A DNA stretch of 64,000 nt, taken from positions 62,001-126,000 of the forward strand of contig JALRBQ010000039.1 in assembly GCA_023257655.1 (NCBI GenBank), written 5' to 3'. Position numbers and translations under genes: made by a program. Below the pieces are notes generated by a model. That model worked only from the letters and a program-made list of their open reading frames with translations, was not told the DNA's origin and searched no databases. Source of the DNA: Pseudomonadales bacterium (GTDB taxonomy: Bacteria; Pseudomonadota; Gammaproteobacteria; Pseudomonadales; Pseudohongiellaceae). Positions 7,773 to 17,075 of the stretch are shown here, one piece after another (position 1 is the stretch's first letter; every line of letters begins with the position of its first letter).

Positions 7773-9332
7773 TCAGGGACGTGGCGTGCGGGTCTTCGGG
7801 CCCAGTTGGCTCGGAATGATCTCATAGGCCAGTCGCACCCAATCACACAACAGGGGTCGGGTGTCCCGTGGATCGATGACCTCTTCGATACCGAAGGCTT
7901 CGGCGGTACGGAAGGGCGATCGGTATTGTTCGAGCATGGCCTCCAGTTCCCGTCGGCGTGCGTCCGGATTTTCTGCTGATTCGATGTCCCGTTTATAGGC
8001 GGCCTGTACACCCCCCTCGATGGGCAGTGAGCCCCAGTCTGCCGACGGCCAGGCATAGCGCAGATTGAGTCCGTCCGATTTGCCGTGGCCGGCGCCTGCC
8101 ACACCATAACAACGACGAATAATTACGGATATCCAGGGAATCGTCGCCTGATAGCAGGCCATGAGCGCGCGGCTGCCCAGCCGCACGGTGCCTTCCTTCT
8201 CCGCCTCGACGCCGATGAGGAATCCCGGGTTATCAACGAGGTTGACGACGGGCAGATGGAACGTATCGCACAGGTCGACAAAGCGCATCATCTTCTCTGA
8301 GGCTGTGGCGTTGACGGCGCCGCCATGATGCTCCGTGTCGTTCGCCATAATTCCGATTGCATAACCATTGAGTCGCGCCAGGCCGACAACGAGAGATTCG
8401 CCATAAGCTGGACTGATTTCGAAGAAGGAATCGCGGTCGACAATCGCATCAATAATTTTTCTAACCTTGTACATCTGGCGGCGATCGCGGGGAATCACCG
8501 ACAGTAGCAATTCCTCGCGACGGTCCACCGGATCATCGGTAGCGGTGCGTGGAGGTGCCTGCCAGACGTTCTGGGGCAAATAGGAGAGGAAGCGTTTGAT
8601 CACCGCGAACGCCTCCTGTTCGCTGTCGACTTCGTTGTCGACTGCACCGCTTCCCTGCGCGTGAATCTGCGAGCCGCCGAGTTGGTTTTTGCCGACAGGT
8701 TTGCCAAAGCCGCGTTCAACTACCGGCGGTCCTGCCACAAACAACTGACTGGTTTCCCTGATCATCAGGGAGAAGTGGGAAATTGTGACGCGCACCGCGC
8801 CCAGTCCTGCTACCGATCCCATGCAGGCACATACGACCGGTACCTGTCCCATTAATCGCATCGTTGTCTCGAAGCCGTGCAGGGCCGGCACATAGGAATG
8901 CCCGACGATCTCCAGCGTTTTCACGCTACCACCGCCGCCGCTGCCATCGATCAGTCGCACCAGTGGCAAGCGCATCTCCAGCGCATAGCGTTCTCCGTAA
9001 CCGGATTTGTCGCCGACCTTGGCATCGGCGGCGCCGCCACGCACGGTGAAGTCATCGCCACCGATGACCACGCGTCGACCGTTCAGGTCAGCGGTGCCGA
9101 GAACGAAATTTGAGGGGGTGAAATCCTGGAGCTTGCCGTCTGCGCCATAGCTCGCCTTGCCAGCCAGCGCGCCGATCTCGTGGAAGCTGTTCGGATCGAC
9201 CAGGGCATCGATACGTTCCCGTACCGTCAGTCTGCCGTTGTCGTGCTGGCGCTGGATACGCTCCTCGCCGCCCATTTTGCGCGCGAGTTCCTGACGCCGG
9301 TGCAGTTCGTCGATCTCGTCTTGCCAGCTCAT
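7773..9332 (-). CDS. Acyl-CoA carboxylase carboxyltransferase subunit
   Basis: 519 residues, the usual size for PccB/MccB-type beta subunits. Both crotonase-like halves are present. The N-terminal half has GRLTVRERIDALVD and a GSVAGLGAVR oxyanion region. The C-terminal half has VNLVDNPGFLIGVEAEKEGT and a GVAGAGHGKSDGL region. It transfers carboxyl from carboxybiotin to an acyl-CoA such as propionyl-CoA. No biotin carboxylase or biotin carrier gene adjoins it, so its partner must be encoded elsewhere. The side-chain specificity is not evident. Confidence 0.85.
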   Translation of the reverse strand: MSWQDEIDELHRRQELARKMGGEERIQRQHDNGRLTVRERIDALVDPNSFHEIGALAGKASYGADGKLQDFTPSNFVLGTADLNGRRVVIGGDDFTVRGGAADAKVGDKSGYGERYALEMRLPLVRLIDGSGGGGSVKTLEIVGHSYVPALHGFETTMRLMGQVPVVCACMGSVAGLGAVRVTISHFSLMIRETSQLFVAGPPVVERGFGKPVGKNQLGGSQIHAQGSGAVDNEVDSEQEAFAVIKRFLSYLPQNVWQAPPRTATDDPVDRREELLLSVIPRDRRQMYKVRKIIDAIVDRDSFFEISPAYGESLVVGLARLNGYAIGIMANDTEHHGGAVNATASEKMMRFVDLCDTFHLPVVNLVDNPGFLIGVEAEKEGTVRLGSRALMACYQATIPWISVIIRRCYGVAGAGHGKSDGLNLRYAWPSADWGSLPIEGGVQAAYKRDIESAENPDARRRELEAMLEQYRSPFRTAEAFGIEEVIDPRDTRPLLCDWVRLAYEIIPSQLGPKTRTPRP

Positions 9333-9429
9333 GGGGTCTCCTGATCAGGCTGGCTAAGGTAATGCAATCACTGCAGCCCCGCAAGTCAGCGGCGCGCAGG
9401 TCCCCAGACGCTTCCAGGCTCGACACACC

Positions 9430-9449
9430 ATGTCAATTATATTTGACAT
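9430..9449. promoter_or_regulatory. Operator O1, perfect palindrome over the -35 element
   Basis: ATGTCAA-N6-TTGACAT has perfect 7-bp arms. Its right arm is the -35 hexamer of the promoter for the gene pair at 9537-10180. The likely ligand is the small XRE regulator encoded in that pair, which would give autorepression; this is inference. Confidence 0.7.
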
Positions 9450-9470
9450 GACTATCGGCGGTGTTATGAT
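9443..9470 (+). promoter_or_regulatory. Sigma-70 promoter of the membrane protein/XRE operon
   Basis: A consensus -35 TTGACA (9443-9448) and a near-consensus -10 TATGAT (9465-9470) are spaced 16 bp apart. It is the cleanest sigma-70 promoter I see in the window. Transcription would begin near 9477. Confidence 0.75.
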
Positions 9471-9483
9471 GCCCTTCCAGATA

Positions 9484-9503
9484 ATGTCAAATATTTTTTA
9501 CAT
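9484..9503. promoter_or_regulatory. Operator O2, same geometry as O1 with one mismatch
   Basis: ATGTCAA-N6-TTTACAT repeats the O1 pattern with one changed base. Centre-to-centre distance from O1 is 54 bp, about five helical turns, and it lies just past the predicted transcription start. Confidence 0.65.
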
Positions 9504-9536
9504 ATCGAAACCGGCTACTGCCACTGGAGAACTCCC

Positions 9537-9962
9537 ATGTCTTACCGTGAGAAGAAAGCCTGGATAACCCTGTTCTGCCTGCTCGGCGTGTTCAGCGTGT
9601 ATGCGGTGTTCATGGTGCGTGCCTACCATGTGCCGGAGCCAAACTATAATAATCTGGCACACCTGCTGCTGCTGGCGATCATCGCCTTCATCGTGTTCGA
9701 ACTGGCGCTGCTGTTCATTGCCGCCCGCATTGCTCCGCTGGACCCGAAAGTTCCCGGTGACGAGCGTGAGCTACTGATTGAACTGAAGACAAATCGCATC
9801 GCCTATTTTGTGTTGATTGCGCTGATCCTGATCGTGACATTTCCGATGATTCATGTGCACGGCCGCAACTGGGGATTTGGCAATTTGTATCTGGGGGCGC
9901 TGGTGCTCGCCGAGCTGGTGCGGTTTACTTTGCAGATTATTTATTTCAGAAGAGAAGCCTGA
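9537..9962 (+). CDS. Small four-helix integral membrane protein
   Basis: 141 residues, mostly hydrophobic, with about four predicted membrane helices: near residues 9-28, 42-62, 86-104 and 115-135. I do not recognise a catalytic motif. It resembles in layout the DUF2178-like membrane proteins that sit beside short XRE regulators. The following regulator gene begins inside its stop codon (TGATG, shared base 9962), so the two are translationally coupled. A likely model is a membrane protein controlled by, or controlling, the regulator. Confidence 0.8.
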   Translation: MSYREKKAWITLFCLLGVFSVYAVFMVRAYHVPEPNYNNLAHLLLLAIIAFIVFELALLFIAARIAPLDPKVPGDERELLIELKTNRIAYFVLIALILIVTFPMIHVHGRNWGFGNLYLGALVLAELVRFTLQIIYFRREA

Positions 9963-10180
9963 TGCCAAACCTGCCGATCAGCAATCGAATTCGGGAGTTG
10001 CGGGCCCAGCATGGGGAAATGACCCAGCAAGAACTGGGTCGGCTTGTGGGCGTGACGCGCCAGACGGTGAATGCCATCGAACTGGGTAAATACTCACCCT
10101 CGCTGGAGGTTGCCTTCCGCATTGCGTGTGTTTTCAAGCAGCCACTGGAGGCGGTCTTTCACTACGAGCCCGGGCCTTGA
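9962..10180 (+). CDS. Short XRE-family transcriptional regulator
   Basis: 72 residues consisting almost entirely of one helix-turn-helix domain: IRELRAQHGEMTQQELGRLV, then VTRQTVNAIELGKYSPS as recognition helix and turn. This is the compact COG1476 type. It overlaps the upstream membrane protein gene by one base. The paired ATGTCAA-N6-TTGACAT sites at the operon promoter are the natural candidates for its operators. Confidence 0.9.
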   Translation: MPNLPISNRIRELRAQHGEMTQQELGRLVGVTRQTVNAIELGKYSPSLEVAFRIACVFKQPLEAVFHYEPGP

Positions 10181-10183
10181 GAC

Positions 10184-11050
10184 TCACCCAGACAGTTTCG
10201 GCAACAACGCCGGTACGCGGGCGACATACTCCTGATATGCCGGATCTTCACCCCAACGGGCGGCGGCACTCTTTTCCAGCATTGGAATTCCGCTAACGCG
10301 CACCAGCAGGAAAATCACGAACACCGGTGATATCAGGGTCACATACTGCCATCCACTCAATGCGGGCAGTGCGATAACCGCAATGCCAATCCACAACAGG
10401 ATTTCACCGACATAGTTCGGATGCCGGGATCTTGACCATAAACCGCTAGTTATAAACTTCTGCTTGTTGGAAGCTTCTGAGCGAAATGCCGACTTCTGGC
10501 GGTCGGCAATCACCTCGATGGCGAAGCCGGCTAACCACAGCAAGCCGCCGACAATGGCGAAGGCATCGAGGCCGGTCTGGGTACTGGAGCTGATCGCTGC
10601 GAGGGCGGCCGCCATCGTGATGAATACCCAGGCGCCACCGAGGGTCCAGGTAAACAGGAATCGAAGGCAACGGGTCTTGATCTCGTCGAAACGTCGGTCT
10701 CTGCCATCGCGCTTGACGCGCAGAAACAGGAAGCTGCCGAGGCGCACGGCCCATATCAGCACCAAAATACCCAGCAAAACGCCACGTGTTCCCAGACTGG
10801 GGTGAGTGATAAAGGCGAACGCGACAGTACTTACATAAGAGATGGAACCGGTCAGATCGAAATAATGCTCAGTCTGAAACAGGTAGGAAGGGATGAAGAC
10901 TACCCAGTGCAACAGAAATCCGATGCTGGCGCACAGCAAAAACAGTGGCAGGCCGCCGACCATAACACTGGACTGACTGCCAGCCATGGCGATCGCTGCC
11001 GAGATGATCAGCACAACAAGGATTGCGAACAGGATTTTGAGATTATTCAT
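10184..11050 (-). CDS. DUF1295 family membrane protein (steroid 5-alpha-reductase-like)
   Basis: 288 residues with seven or so membrane helices. The C-terminal half carries the family signature GLWSRSRHPNYVGEILLWIG and a terminal EYVARVPALLPKL, typical of DUF1295/COG3752 proteins related to steroid 5-alpha-reductase and isoprenylcysteine methyltransferases. Members are thought to act on lipid substrates with NADPH or SAM; the reaction is not known. It is convergent with the XRE gene, with a 3-bp gap. Confidence 0.85.
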   Translation of the reverse strand: MNNLKILFAILVVLIISAAIAMAGSQSSVMVGGLPLFLLCASIGFLLHWVVFIPSYLFQTEHYFDLTGSISYVSTVAFAFITHPSLGTRGVLLGILVLIWAVRLGSFLFLRVKRDGRDRRFDEIKTRCLRFLFTWTLGGAWVFITMAAALAAISSSTQTGLDAFAIVGGLLWLAGFAIEVIADRQKSAFRSEASNKQKFITSGLWSRSRHPNYVGEILLWIGIAVIALPALSGWQYVTLISPVFVIFLLVRVSGIPMLEKSAAARWGEDPAYQEYVARVPALLPKLSG

Positions 11051-11183
11051 ACAGTCTCGTTTCGATAAGCGTGGGTGCGATTGAAACCTCTTGTGATGAT
11101 CCGATACGCTGTGACGTGCAGGAATGGTTCAGTCGCCCTGGAAAAAAAGCGCAGCAGGCACGCGTCTCTTAAAGCTGCGAGTC

Positions 11184-11831
11184 CTAATCGATGTCGGCGC
11201 GACAATTGAGACGGATCGAGTCCGCGCCGCTGTCGGCATTCTGCACGACCGCTCCCAGCACTGTGGTGCCGGCGTTGGCCATACGCCGCCGGCGGTCATC
11301 AAGATAGTTGTCGAACTGCGGAATTGCGGTGGCAGGCAGATTGGCACGAATCTGTTCGAGCACAAAGGCATAATAGCGTTCGATGAAATTGAGCGTGAAC
11401 TGCTGGCGGCGTTTGTAGGCAGCCAGTGCCGCCTGCACTCGGGCCTCGCCTTCGAGATCTGATGTTTTCCAGCTATTGCACATGGCGCGAACGTTCGCCA
11501 TTTCATTGTCATTGATGAAGCCGTGGGCGTTGGATAGTGCCACTGCGACATCTTGCAGGGCTATCTGATCCAGGCCCAGGCGCGTGGCGGTAAGTTCGGG
11601 ATTGGTGTTGATTTCCTGCAATAAGCGATTGAGGACGGCGCGATCGATCTGCTCGGCCGCGAGCGTTGGCGCGATGACCGTCAAGTCACGAGGCGCGTCA
11701 CCGCGTGCCTCGGCAATGGCTGTGTCGCGCAGGGATCGCGGAGCGGCGTCCTGCGCGACAAGCATCGGGCAAAGCAGTAATCCGCTCAACGCGATGAGTC
11801 GAAAGTGGCGTGTCACATCGGCCTCGGGCAT
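11184..11831 (-). CDS. Secreted hypothetical protein
   Basis: 215 residues with a Sec signal (LIALSGLLLCPMLVAQ). The mature part is charged and mainly helical, with two cysteines (AMCNSW and the near-terminal RLNCRAD) that could form a disulfide. I do not recognise the family. It lies 67 bp downstream of the YHYH gene on the same strand and may be in its transcript. Confidence 0.65.
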   Translation of the reverse strand: MPEADVTRHFRLIALSGLLLCPMLVAQDAAPRSLRDTAIAEARGDAPRDLTVIAPTLAAEQIDRAVLNRLLQEINTNPELTATRLGLDQIALQDVAVALSNAHGFINDNEMANVRAMCNSWKTSDLEGEARVQAALAAYKRRQQFTLNFIERYYAFVLEQIRANLPATAIPQFDNYLDDRRRRMANAGTTVLGAVVQNADSGADSIRLNCRADID

Positions 11832-11898
11832 GGCTTCTTTGGGCCAAGCTTACGTGGTTTGGGCCAGCCTCGCTAGCGGTGTACCAGGCAGTCTGCTG

Positions 11899-13260
11899 TC
11901 AGGGGCCCGGGGGCGGTGAGCTGCCTCCAGGAGTTGGCGGAGGAGACAGGGGTGTGCTGTCCGTCGTGGAGCTGCCGGCTGCAGGAGTTGAGGTGCCTTC
12001 CATCGGGGGTGGTGGTGATCCTCCCGTTGTGGTGCTTCTGCCGGGTGGTGAGGAACTGGTGTTCAGGTTTGAGGTCGTGCCTCGGGTGGTCGTCGTTGCG
12101 GCGCCGAAGCCGGTCTTGTCAAACGAGGAGTTTGTTGTGCCCTTGTAGCACGCTAGAACCCAGGGGTAGACATTGACGATGTAATAGCCGTAGTCGCCGT
12201 TGCGCATCATGCCATTGCATTCGTCGAGATCTCCGCTGCCGGCAACATATTCGTAATCATCTACATACGTTCCGTCATAGGTTCCGCCGGGATTGCCGGA
12301 GCCAGAAGGACGACTGCCGAACTTGAGCCGATAGCTACTCGTTACTGCGCGAGTCTGCCCTTTGTCATCGATGTAGGAACCGTAAACTGGAAACCCGTCA
12401 GCGGCGAAACCCACGACGGGAGACTCCACGTTACCATCCTGTTCGAACAGTGCCTTAGGGTTGCCGTGGTAATGGTAGGAACCATCAGGCTGAGTATGCG
12501 CATTGTGATTATCAGTGCCGAATCGAGTCAGCGGGCTCATCGGGTCATACCGCCATGGCTGGCTCATATCATTGCAACCAATGGCCCCGTCGCCGACACC
12601 ATAGCATCCCGCGGCAAGCAGATCGATCTTCACTCCGTTCAGCAGGATCGCATTGTCGGTAGTGAGTGAAATCGGGGTTACTGCATCGGCGAATTTCGGC
12701 GTGGTAGTGACCCTGTATTCCGCATTGACAGCGCTGACCGCGGTCGCGAAGGCGGCGCTTGAATCATTGAAGTCGTGATTGGGTATTGAATTGCTCGCAA
12801 ATACACATTCATCGCTGTCAACAGTGATGCTAAGGCTGCCGTTAAACAGGGAATTGCGTTGCAGGTCCAGCACTGCAGAGCTGAAATTGTCGGCGTAGTA
12901 GCTGCATTCGGCACGTCGATTGATCAGAATCTTGTCGCTGATGTCGGTCGCGGCGATCTCGATGAGACTGCCGATCTTGCCGACAGACTGCACCGTGTCT
13001 CCGAGAGGGCCACCCACGGCGTAGACGTTGTCTCCTTGCACTCCAAGGTAGATGCCGGTGCCGGCGTAGTAGCGCACGTAGTAGCCCTGAATCTCCTGCG
13101 TCTCCGGATTGGCCGGTTGCAGCAGTTCCGGATAGTTCGATTCGGCGAACTGGAACAGGGCGATCGCATTGTCTCGCGTATCGGCAACGGCGCTCGTCAG
13201 TGTGCCCCAGAGAATGATAAAGCTCGTCAGGATCGTTCTCAGCATGTTGTTGTCTTCCAT
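11899..13260 (-). CDS. Secreted YHYH-domain protein with low-complexity tail
   Basis: 453 residues. ATG 13260 is used; a second ATG five codons on (MLRTILTSF) fits the signal peptide equally well. After the signal comes a short domain (NAIALFQFAESNYPELL...RYYAGTGIYLGVQGDNVYAV) of a kind I recall in many secreted gammaproteobacterial proteins. The YHYH domain follows at about residues 205-370, with HTQPDGSYHYHGNP and FAADGFPVYGSY. The last 75 residues are Thr/Ser/Gly/Pro-rich and look disordered. YHYH proteins are extracellular and poorly characterised; metal binding by the histidines is plausible. Confidence 0.8.
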   Translation of the reverse strand: MEDNNMLRTILTSFIILWGTLTSAVADTRDNAIALFQFAESNYPELLQPANPETQEIQGYYVRYYAGTGIYLGVQGDNVYAVGGPLGDTVQSVGKIGSLIEIAATDISDKILINRRAECSYYADNFSSAVLDLQRNSLFNGSLSITVDSDECVFASNSIPNHDFNDSSAAFATAVSAVNAEYRVTTTPKFADAVTPISLTTDNAILLNGVKIDLLAAGCYGVGDGAIGCNDMSQPWRYDPMSPLTRFGTDNHNAHTQPDGSYHYHGNPKALFEQDGNVESPVVGFAADGFPVYGSYIDDKGQTRAVTSSYRLKFGSRPSGSGNPGGTYDGTYVDDYEYVAGSGDLDECNGMMRNGDYGYYIVNVYPWVLACYKGTTNSSFDKTGFGAATTTTRGTTSNLNTSSSPPGRSTTTGGSPPPPMEGTSTPAAGSSTTDSTPLSPPPTPGGSSPPPGP

Positions 13261-13394
13261 TCTGGCTTCGAAGCCACCAGGCTGACGCGCTAATTGGCTT
13301 ACCTACCCTGACTATACGGCAGAGGCGGCAAAACCCGTCGCCATCAGGGTGATGGCTTGCCAGAAGGGTAGGAGGTGGCGGTGATTCTGCGGTT

Positions 13395-14726
13395 CTAAGG
13401 GGCGGCGACGTGAGTGCCGTAGAGGTCATATTCATCGGCGTCGTCGACCCGCACCGTAATGATGTCGCCGACGGAAACCGAAGGATCGGCCGTCACAAAC
13501 ACCGAGCCATCGATCTCCGGCGCATCGGCGTGGGAGCGACCGATAATGCCTTCGGCATCGATGGCATCGACGAGCACCGCGATCTCGCGTCCGAGCTTCT
13601 GGCGCAGGCGTTGGGCGCTGATCTTTTGCTGGGTTGCCATGAACGTCTCCCAGCGCGCCTGCTTGACCTCGTCGGGCACGTGGTTGGGTAAGGCATTCGC
13701 CTGGGCACCATCGACTGGTGAATACTGGAAACAGCCGACGCGATCGAGTTGAGCCTCTTCCAGAAATTCGAGTAGTTCGGCGAAGTCGGCCTCGGTCTCA
13801 CCGGGGAAGCCAACGATAAAGGTGCTGCGTATTGTGAGATCAGGGCACACCTGGCGCCATTGCTGAATGCGTTGCAGTGATTTCTCGGTTGCGGCCGGAC
13901 GTCGCATGGCCTTCAGCACGCTCAGACTCGCGTGCTGAAACGGAATGTCCAGATAGGGCAGGATCTTGCCGTCGGCCATCAGCGGGATCAACTTGTCGAC
14001 GTGAGGGTAGGGATAGACATAGTGCAATCGCACCCACACGCCGAGGTCTGCCAGCGCCTCGCACAAACCTTGCATGCTTGCCTTCACCGGTCGCCCCTGC
14101 CAGAAGCCGGTCAGGTATTTCGTGTCGACGCCATAGGCGCTGGTGTCCTGCGAAATAACCAGCAACTCCTTCACGCCAGCCTTCACCAGACGCTCGGCTT
14201 CATCGAGCACAGCGCCGACAGGACGGCTCACCAGATCGCCCCGCATGGAAGGAATGATGCAGAAACTGCACCGGTGATTGCAGCCCTCGGAAATTTTGAG
14301 ATAGGCGTAATGCCGCGGAGTCAGCTTGATGCCCTGGGGTGGAACCAGATCGATGTAGGGATCATGGGTGCGGGTCTGAGGCAGGTATTCATGCACCTGT
14401 GCGACCACCTGCTCATAGGCGTGAGGGCCGGTCACGCCGAGGACTTTGGGATGGGCCTTGGTGATCAGTTCAGCCTGTGCGCCGAGACAGCCGGTCACGA
14501 TGACTTTGCCATTTTCGCTGAGCGCCTCGCCGATGGCGTCCAGCGATTCCTGTTTGGCGCTGTCGATGAAGCCGCAAGTGTTGACCACGACTATGTCGGC
14601 ATCGTCATAGGATGGCACGATCGCGTATCCGTCCATGCGCAATTGCGTGAGTATGCGCTCTGAATCGACGAGGGCCTTCGGACAGCCGAGCGAGACGAAA
14701 CCAACCTTGTTGCCGGAAGCGGACAT
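13395..14726 (-). CDS. rimO: Ribosomal protein S12 methylthiotransferase RimO
   Basis: 443 residues, matching the usual RimO length. The N-terminal iron-sulfur domain has its three cysteines in [15 protein letters not shown] and GCLGAQ. The radical-SAM motif is [17 protein letters not shown], and a C-terminal TRAM domain covers roughly the last 65 residues. It methylthiolates the conserved aspartate of ribosomal protein S12. It is monocistronic here, and ATG 14726 gives the standard [19 protein letters not shown] start. Confidence 0.97.
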   Translation of the reverse strand: MSASGNKVGFVSLGCPKALVDSERILTQLRMDGYAIVPSYDDADIVVVNTCGFIDSAKQESLDAIGEALSENGKVIVTGCLGAQAELITKAHPKVLGVTGPHAYEQVVAQVHEYLPQTRTHDPYIDLVPPQGIKLTPRHYAYLKISEGCNHRCSFCIIPSMRGDLVSRPVGAVLDEAERLVKAGVKELLVISQDTSAYGVDTKYLTGFWQGRPVKASMQGLCEALADLGVWVRLHYVYPYPHVDKLIPLMADGKILPYLDIPFQHASLSVLKAMRRPAATEKSLQRIQQWRQVCPDLTIRSTFIVGFPGETEADFAELLEFLEEAQLDRVGCFQYSPVDGAQANALPNHVPDEVKQARWETFMATQQKISAQRLRQKLGREIAVLVDAIDAEGIIGRSHADAPEIDGSVFVTADPSVSVGDIITVRVDDADEYDLYGTHVAAP

Positions 14727-14823
14727 TGAAAAACCTGTGTGGTGCCTGAGTTAGGGCGGCGATTATAGCGAGTTCACAGGAGAATTGGGATCAGAATGCA
14801 CGGCGTCGCCGTGCCGGGGCGGC

Positions 14824-15771
14824 TCAGAGGTAATCGTAATCCTTTTCAGAGGAATCCTTAGTATTGCTGACTTTGTTGTCCGATTTCTCCTTTGCCAGAT
14901 GCTTTTCGGCCTTGCGGTGGAACGTGGTCTGATTGATGCTGAGAAGGCGTGCAGCGGCGCTCTTGTTGTTATTCGTGGCACGCATCGCTTCGATGATCAG
15001 CAGCTTCTCGACTTCATCCGCCCAGTCGGCCAGCTTCAGATTCTTGATGTTGGTGACAAGCCTGAAGATGATGCTCCACTTGACCTTGAATGTGACGAAT
15101 TCGCCGCGCTCATCCATCATCAGAATCCAGACAAAGAACGTCGAGACGAAGGCCACGCCAATCGACGCCGAGGCGTTGTAACCCTCGGCACGCAATATCA
15201 AGACACCCAGTGCCAATGCGCAGAGGGGCAGAATAGCTATCAAACTGGTCTTGCAACGCGCCTGCTGTTCCGGGCTGGCAGTGATCGCTCCCCAGATAAG
15301 CGTGCCCAGCGAAGTCAGCGCAGCTCCCATGATGTGGAGTTTGAAGACCCAGAACATCGGACCAGGTTCTCTGATAATGGTGTAACTAACCGCGGTATGC
15401 CCGGATGCGAGCAACCCTAACGGTTGCAGACACGCGACGAGTATGCCGGAGGCGGCGAACAGTCCGACTAGCTGCGAGGCATAACGGATCTGGGCGACGG
15501 TCACCGAGAAATACACCAACGCGACGCCGAAAAAAATGGTGCCTAACATCACGCCGTCCATCAATTGATAGGCAATGTCAGGATTGGTCGCATATAGAGT
15601 CGCGCTCAGGAAATTGAGCGCGCTCCGAAAGATAAGGACGATGCACAGCAGATTAAAGGCAGAGGTAAGCCGGGAGCGGGTGATCACAGCCGACAGAATG
15701 CCGATCTGGAAGCAGCAGGAAATAAGGGCAATTAATCCGTGGAGGTAGTAATGATCTGGCGCCTGATCCAT
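14824..15771 (-). CDS. Membrane-embedded regulator with Fis-type HTH
   Basis: 315 residues. The first 220 or so are hydrophobic, with about seven predicted membrane helices. The C-terminal 90 are soluble and contain a Fis-type helix-turn-helix (EKLLIIEAMRATNNNKSAAARLLSINQTTFHRKAEKH), followed by an acidic tail. Such HTH_8 domains usually end sigma-54 activators, but no AAA+ ATPase domain is present. I infer a one-component transmembrane sensor-regulator. An AGGA site precedes ATG 15771. Upstream lie the decayed KAS III-like gene and an acyl-CoA ligase gene, whose expression it may once have governed. Confidence 0.75.
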   Translation of the reverse strand: MDQAPDHYYLHGLIALISCCFQIGILSAVITRSRLTSAFNLLCIVLIFRSALNFLSATLYATNPDIAYQLMDGVMLGTIFFGVALVYFSVTVAQIRYASQLVGLFAASGILVACLQPLGLLASGHTAVSYTIIREPGPMFWVFKLHIMGAALTSLGTLIWGAITASPEQQARCKTSLIAILPLCALALGVLILRAEGYNASASIGVAFVSTFFVWILMMDERGEFVTFKVKWSIIFRLVTNIKNLKLADWADEVEKLLIIEAMRATNNNKSAAARLLSINQTTFHRKAEKHLAKEKSDNKVSNTKDSSEKDYDYL

Positions 15772-15901
15772 AGTTTAATCCTGTTCTTAAACCCTTGGTT
15801 ACACCCTCCGGGTAGAATAAGCAATCCCGTCAACTTACTAGAATTCGATGGTTTTTGCCAGCTAATTCAGGGATATGGAAAGTAGCGCGTCCTGTAAATA
15901 C

Positions 15902-16902
15902 TTAAAATACCAGCCCGAGGTGGGTTGCCACGATGCCACTGCCAGTGGAATTGATGATAGCGCGGTCACCGCTTTTGATGTCGCAGAAATCGAAGCACAC
16001 AGGAATCGAGGCGCTCGCCAGATTGCCGAACCGGGCATAGGTGGCAGGGGACTTGTCCGCGGATGTCTGGAACATGTTCAACACCACCTGATAAGGCTTA
16101 TAGCCCACCTGATGTTGAATCAGAAAGTCGATGTCTGTGTAATCCCTGCCCAGCGCCTTCATGGTACATGGCACCATGCGCTTCAACAGACGAATTATCT
16201 TGGAGCAGATCTCGGTCATCTCCATGCCGAAACTCGGCTGCATGCCGCGCTCGGCACCGAAAGTATCTTAGTAGCACAGGCGTGATTGGCTGGAATTCGT
16301 GCGTCTGTTTACGAGCTGAATTCCGGCGCCCTCGTCATCAGGGCCCAGCACCATGGCACCGCCGGCGTCGCCGAGCGAGAACACACCCAGCGTGTGCTGC
16401 AAATCCTGCTTGCCCAGGGTCTGGTCCCGGAACAGGTCGCTGATATAGCGTGCCTTGCTGCTGGAGCGCTCTCCAGTGCAGACCAGGGCATGGTGGATCT
16501 GGCCAGATGCAATCAGCAGGTTGGCGTAATGATGCCCGTCGTAAAGCCATGGCAATCATCTGACTGGTCCCAACAATGCAAGGCATTAATGCCGAGTTCA
16601 TGGGCAACGCGGAGGGTGGTGGCCGGCTCACTGTATTCCCAGTCGATACCGCAGAAAATAACCGCATCGATCTCGCTCGCCCCAACTCCGGACCGGCGGA
16701 TGGCAATCTCGCCTGCCGCGATAGCCAGGTCGCCGGGTTTCACCGAATCGGCGGAATGTCGCACATGGGTAATGCCCAGTTCTTTCTCGATCAGGTTCAG
16801 TGGTAATCCGATGCGGTCGAAACCCGCCTCTTCGAGCAAACTCTCAGTGGCTATCTCGTGTGAGCCGAGGGTTGCCCCGGTAGCATAAATTTTGGTCTTG
16901 AT
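15902..16902 (-). pseudogene. Decayed 3-oxoacyl-ACP synthase III (FabH-like) gene
   Basis: Conceptual translation gives a near-complete KAS III fold with all three catalytic positions: Cys in DDCHGF, His in IQHQVGYKPYQ and Asn in FGNLASASIP. Three lesions break it. The expected start codon before KTKIYATG is ATC (16900-16902), with an in-frame TAG upstream. A one-base loss in a T-run (A-run 16543-16545 on the plus strand) shifts frame after DDCHGF. An in-frame TAA (16268-16270) follows SRLCY. Two lesions could be sequencing errors, but three point to a real pseudogene. Homologues condense acyl-CoA or acyl-ACP units. Confidence 0.85.
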
Positions 16903-17075
16903 GTTCGCGGCCAGCTCTCCCTAATGTATTTAAATCAATAACTTAAAAATCCCTTTCAAAACTGTATAGGACATTTTAGCGCTATTGCCAACCTGAATGC
17001 CGTAAATTTTAGGGGATGCAGAGGAGTCGATTGCGGTGTTACTCGCGGGACTGCGGGTCCGGCTCCCAACCGATG

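Noticed and set aside
13932-14663. Plus-strand frame of 243 codons
   Set aside because: It lies wholly within rimO on the other strand and shows no family pattern.
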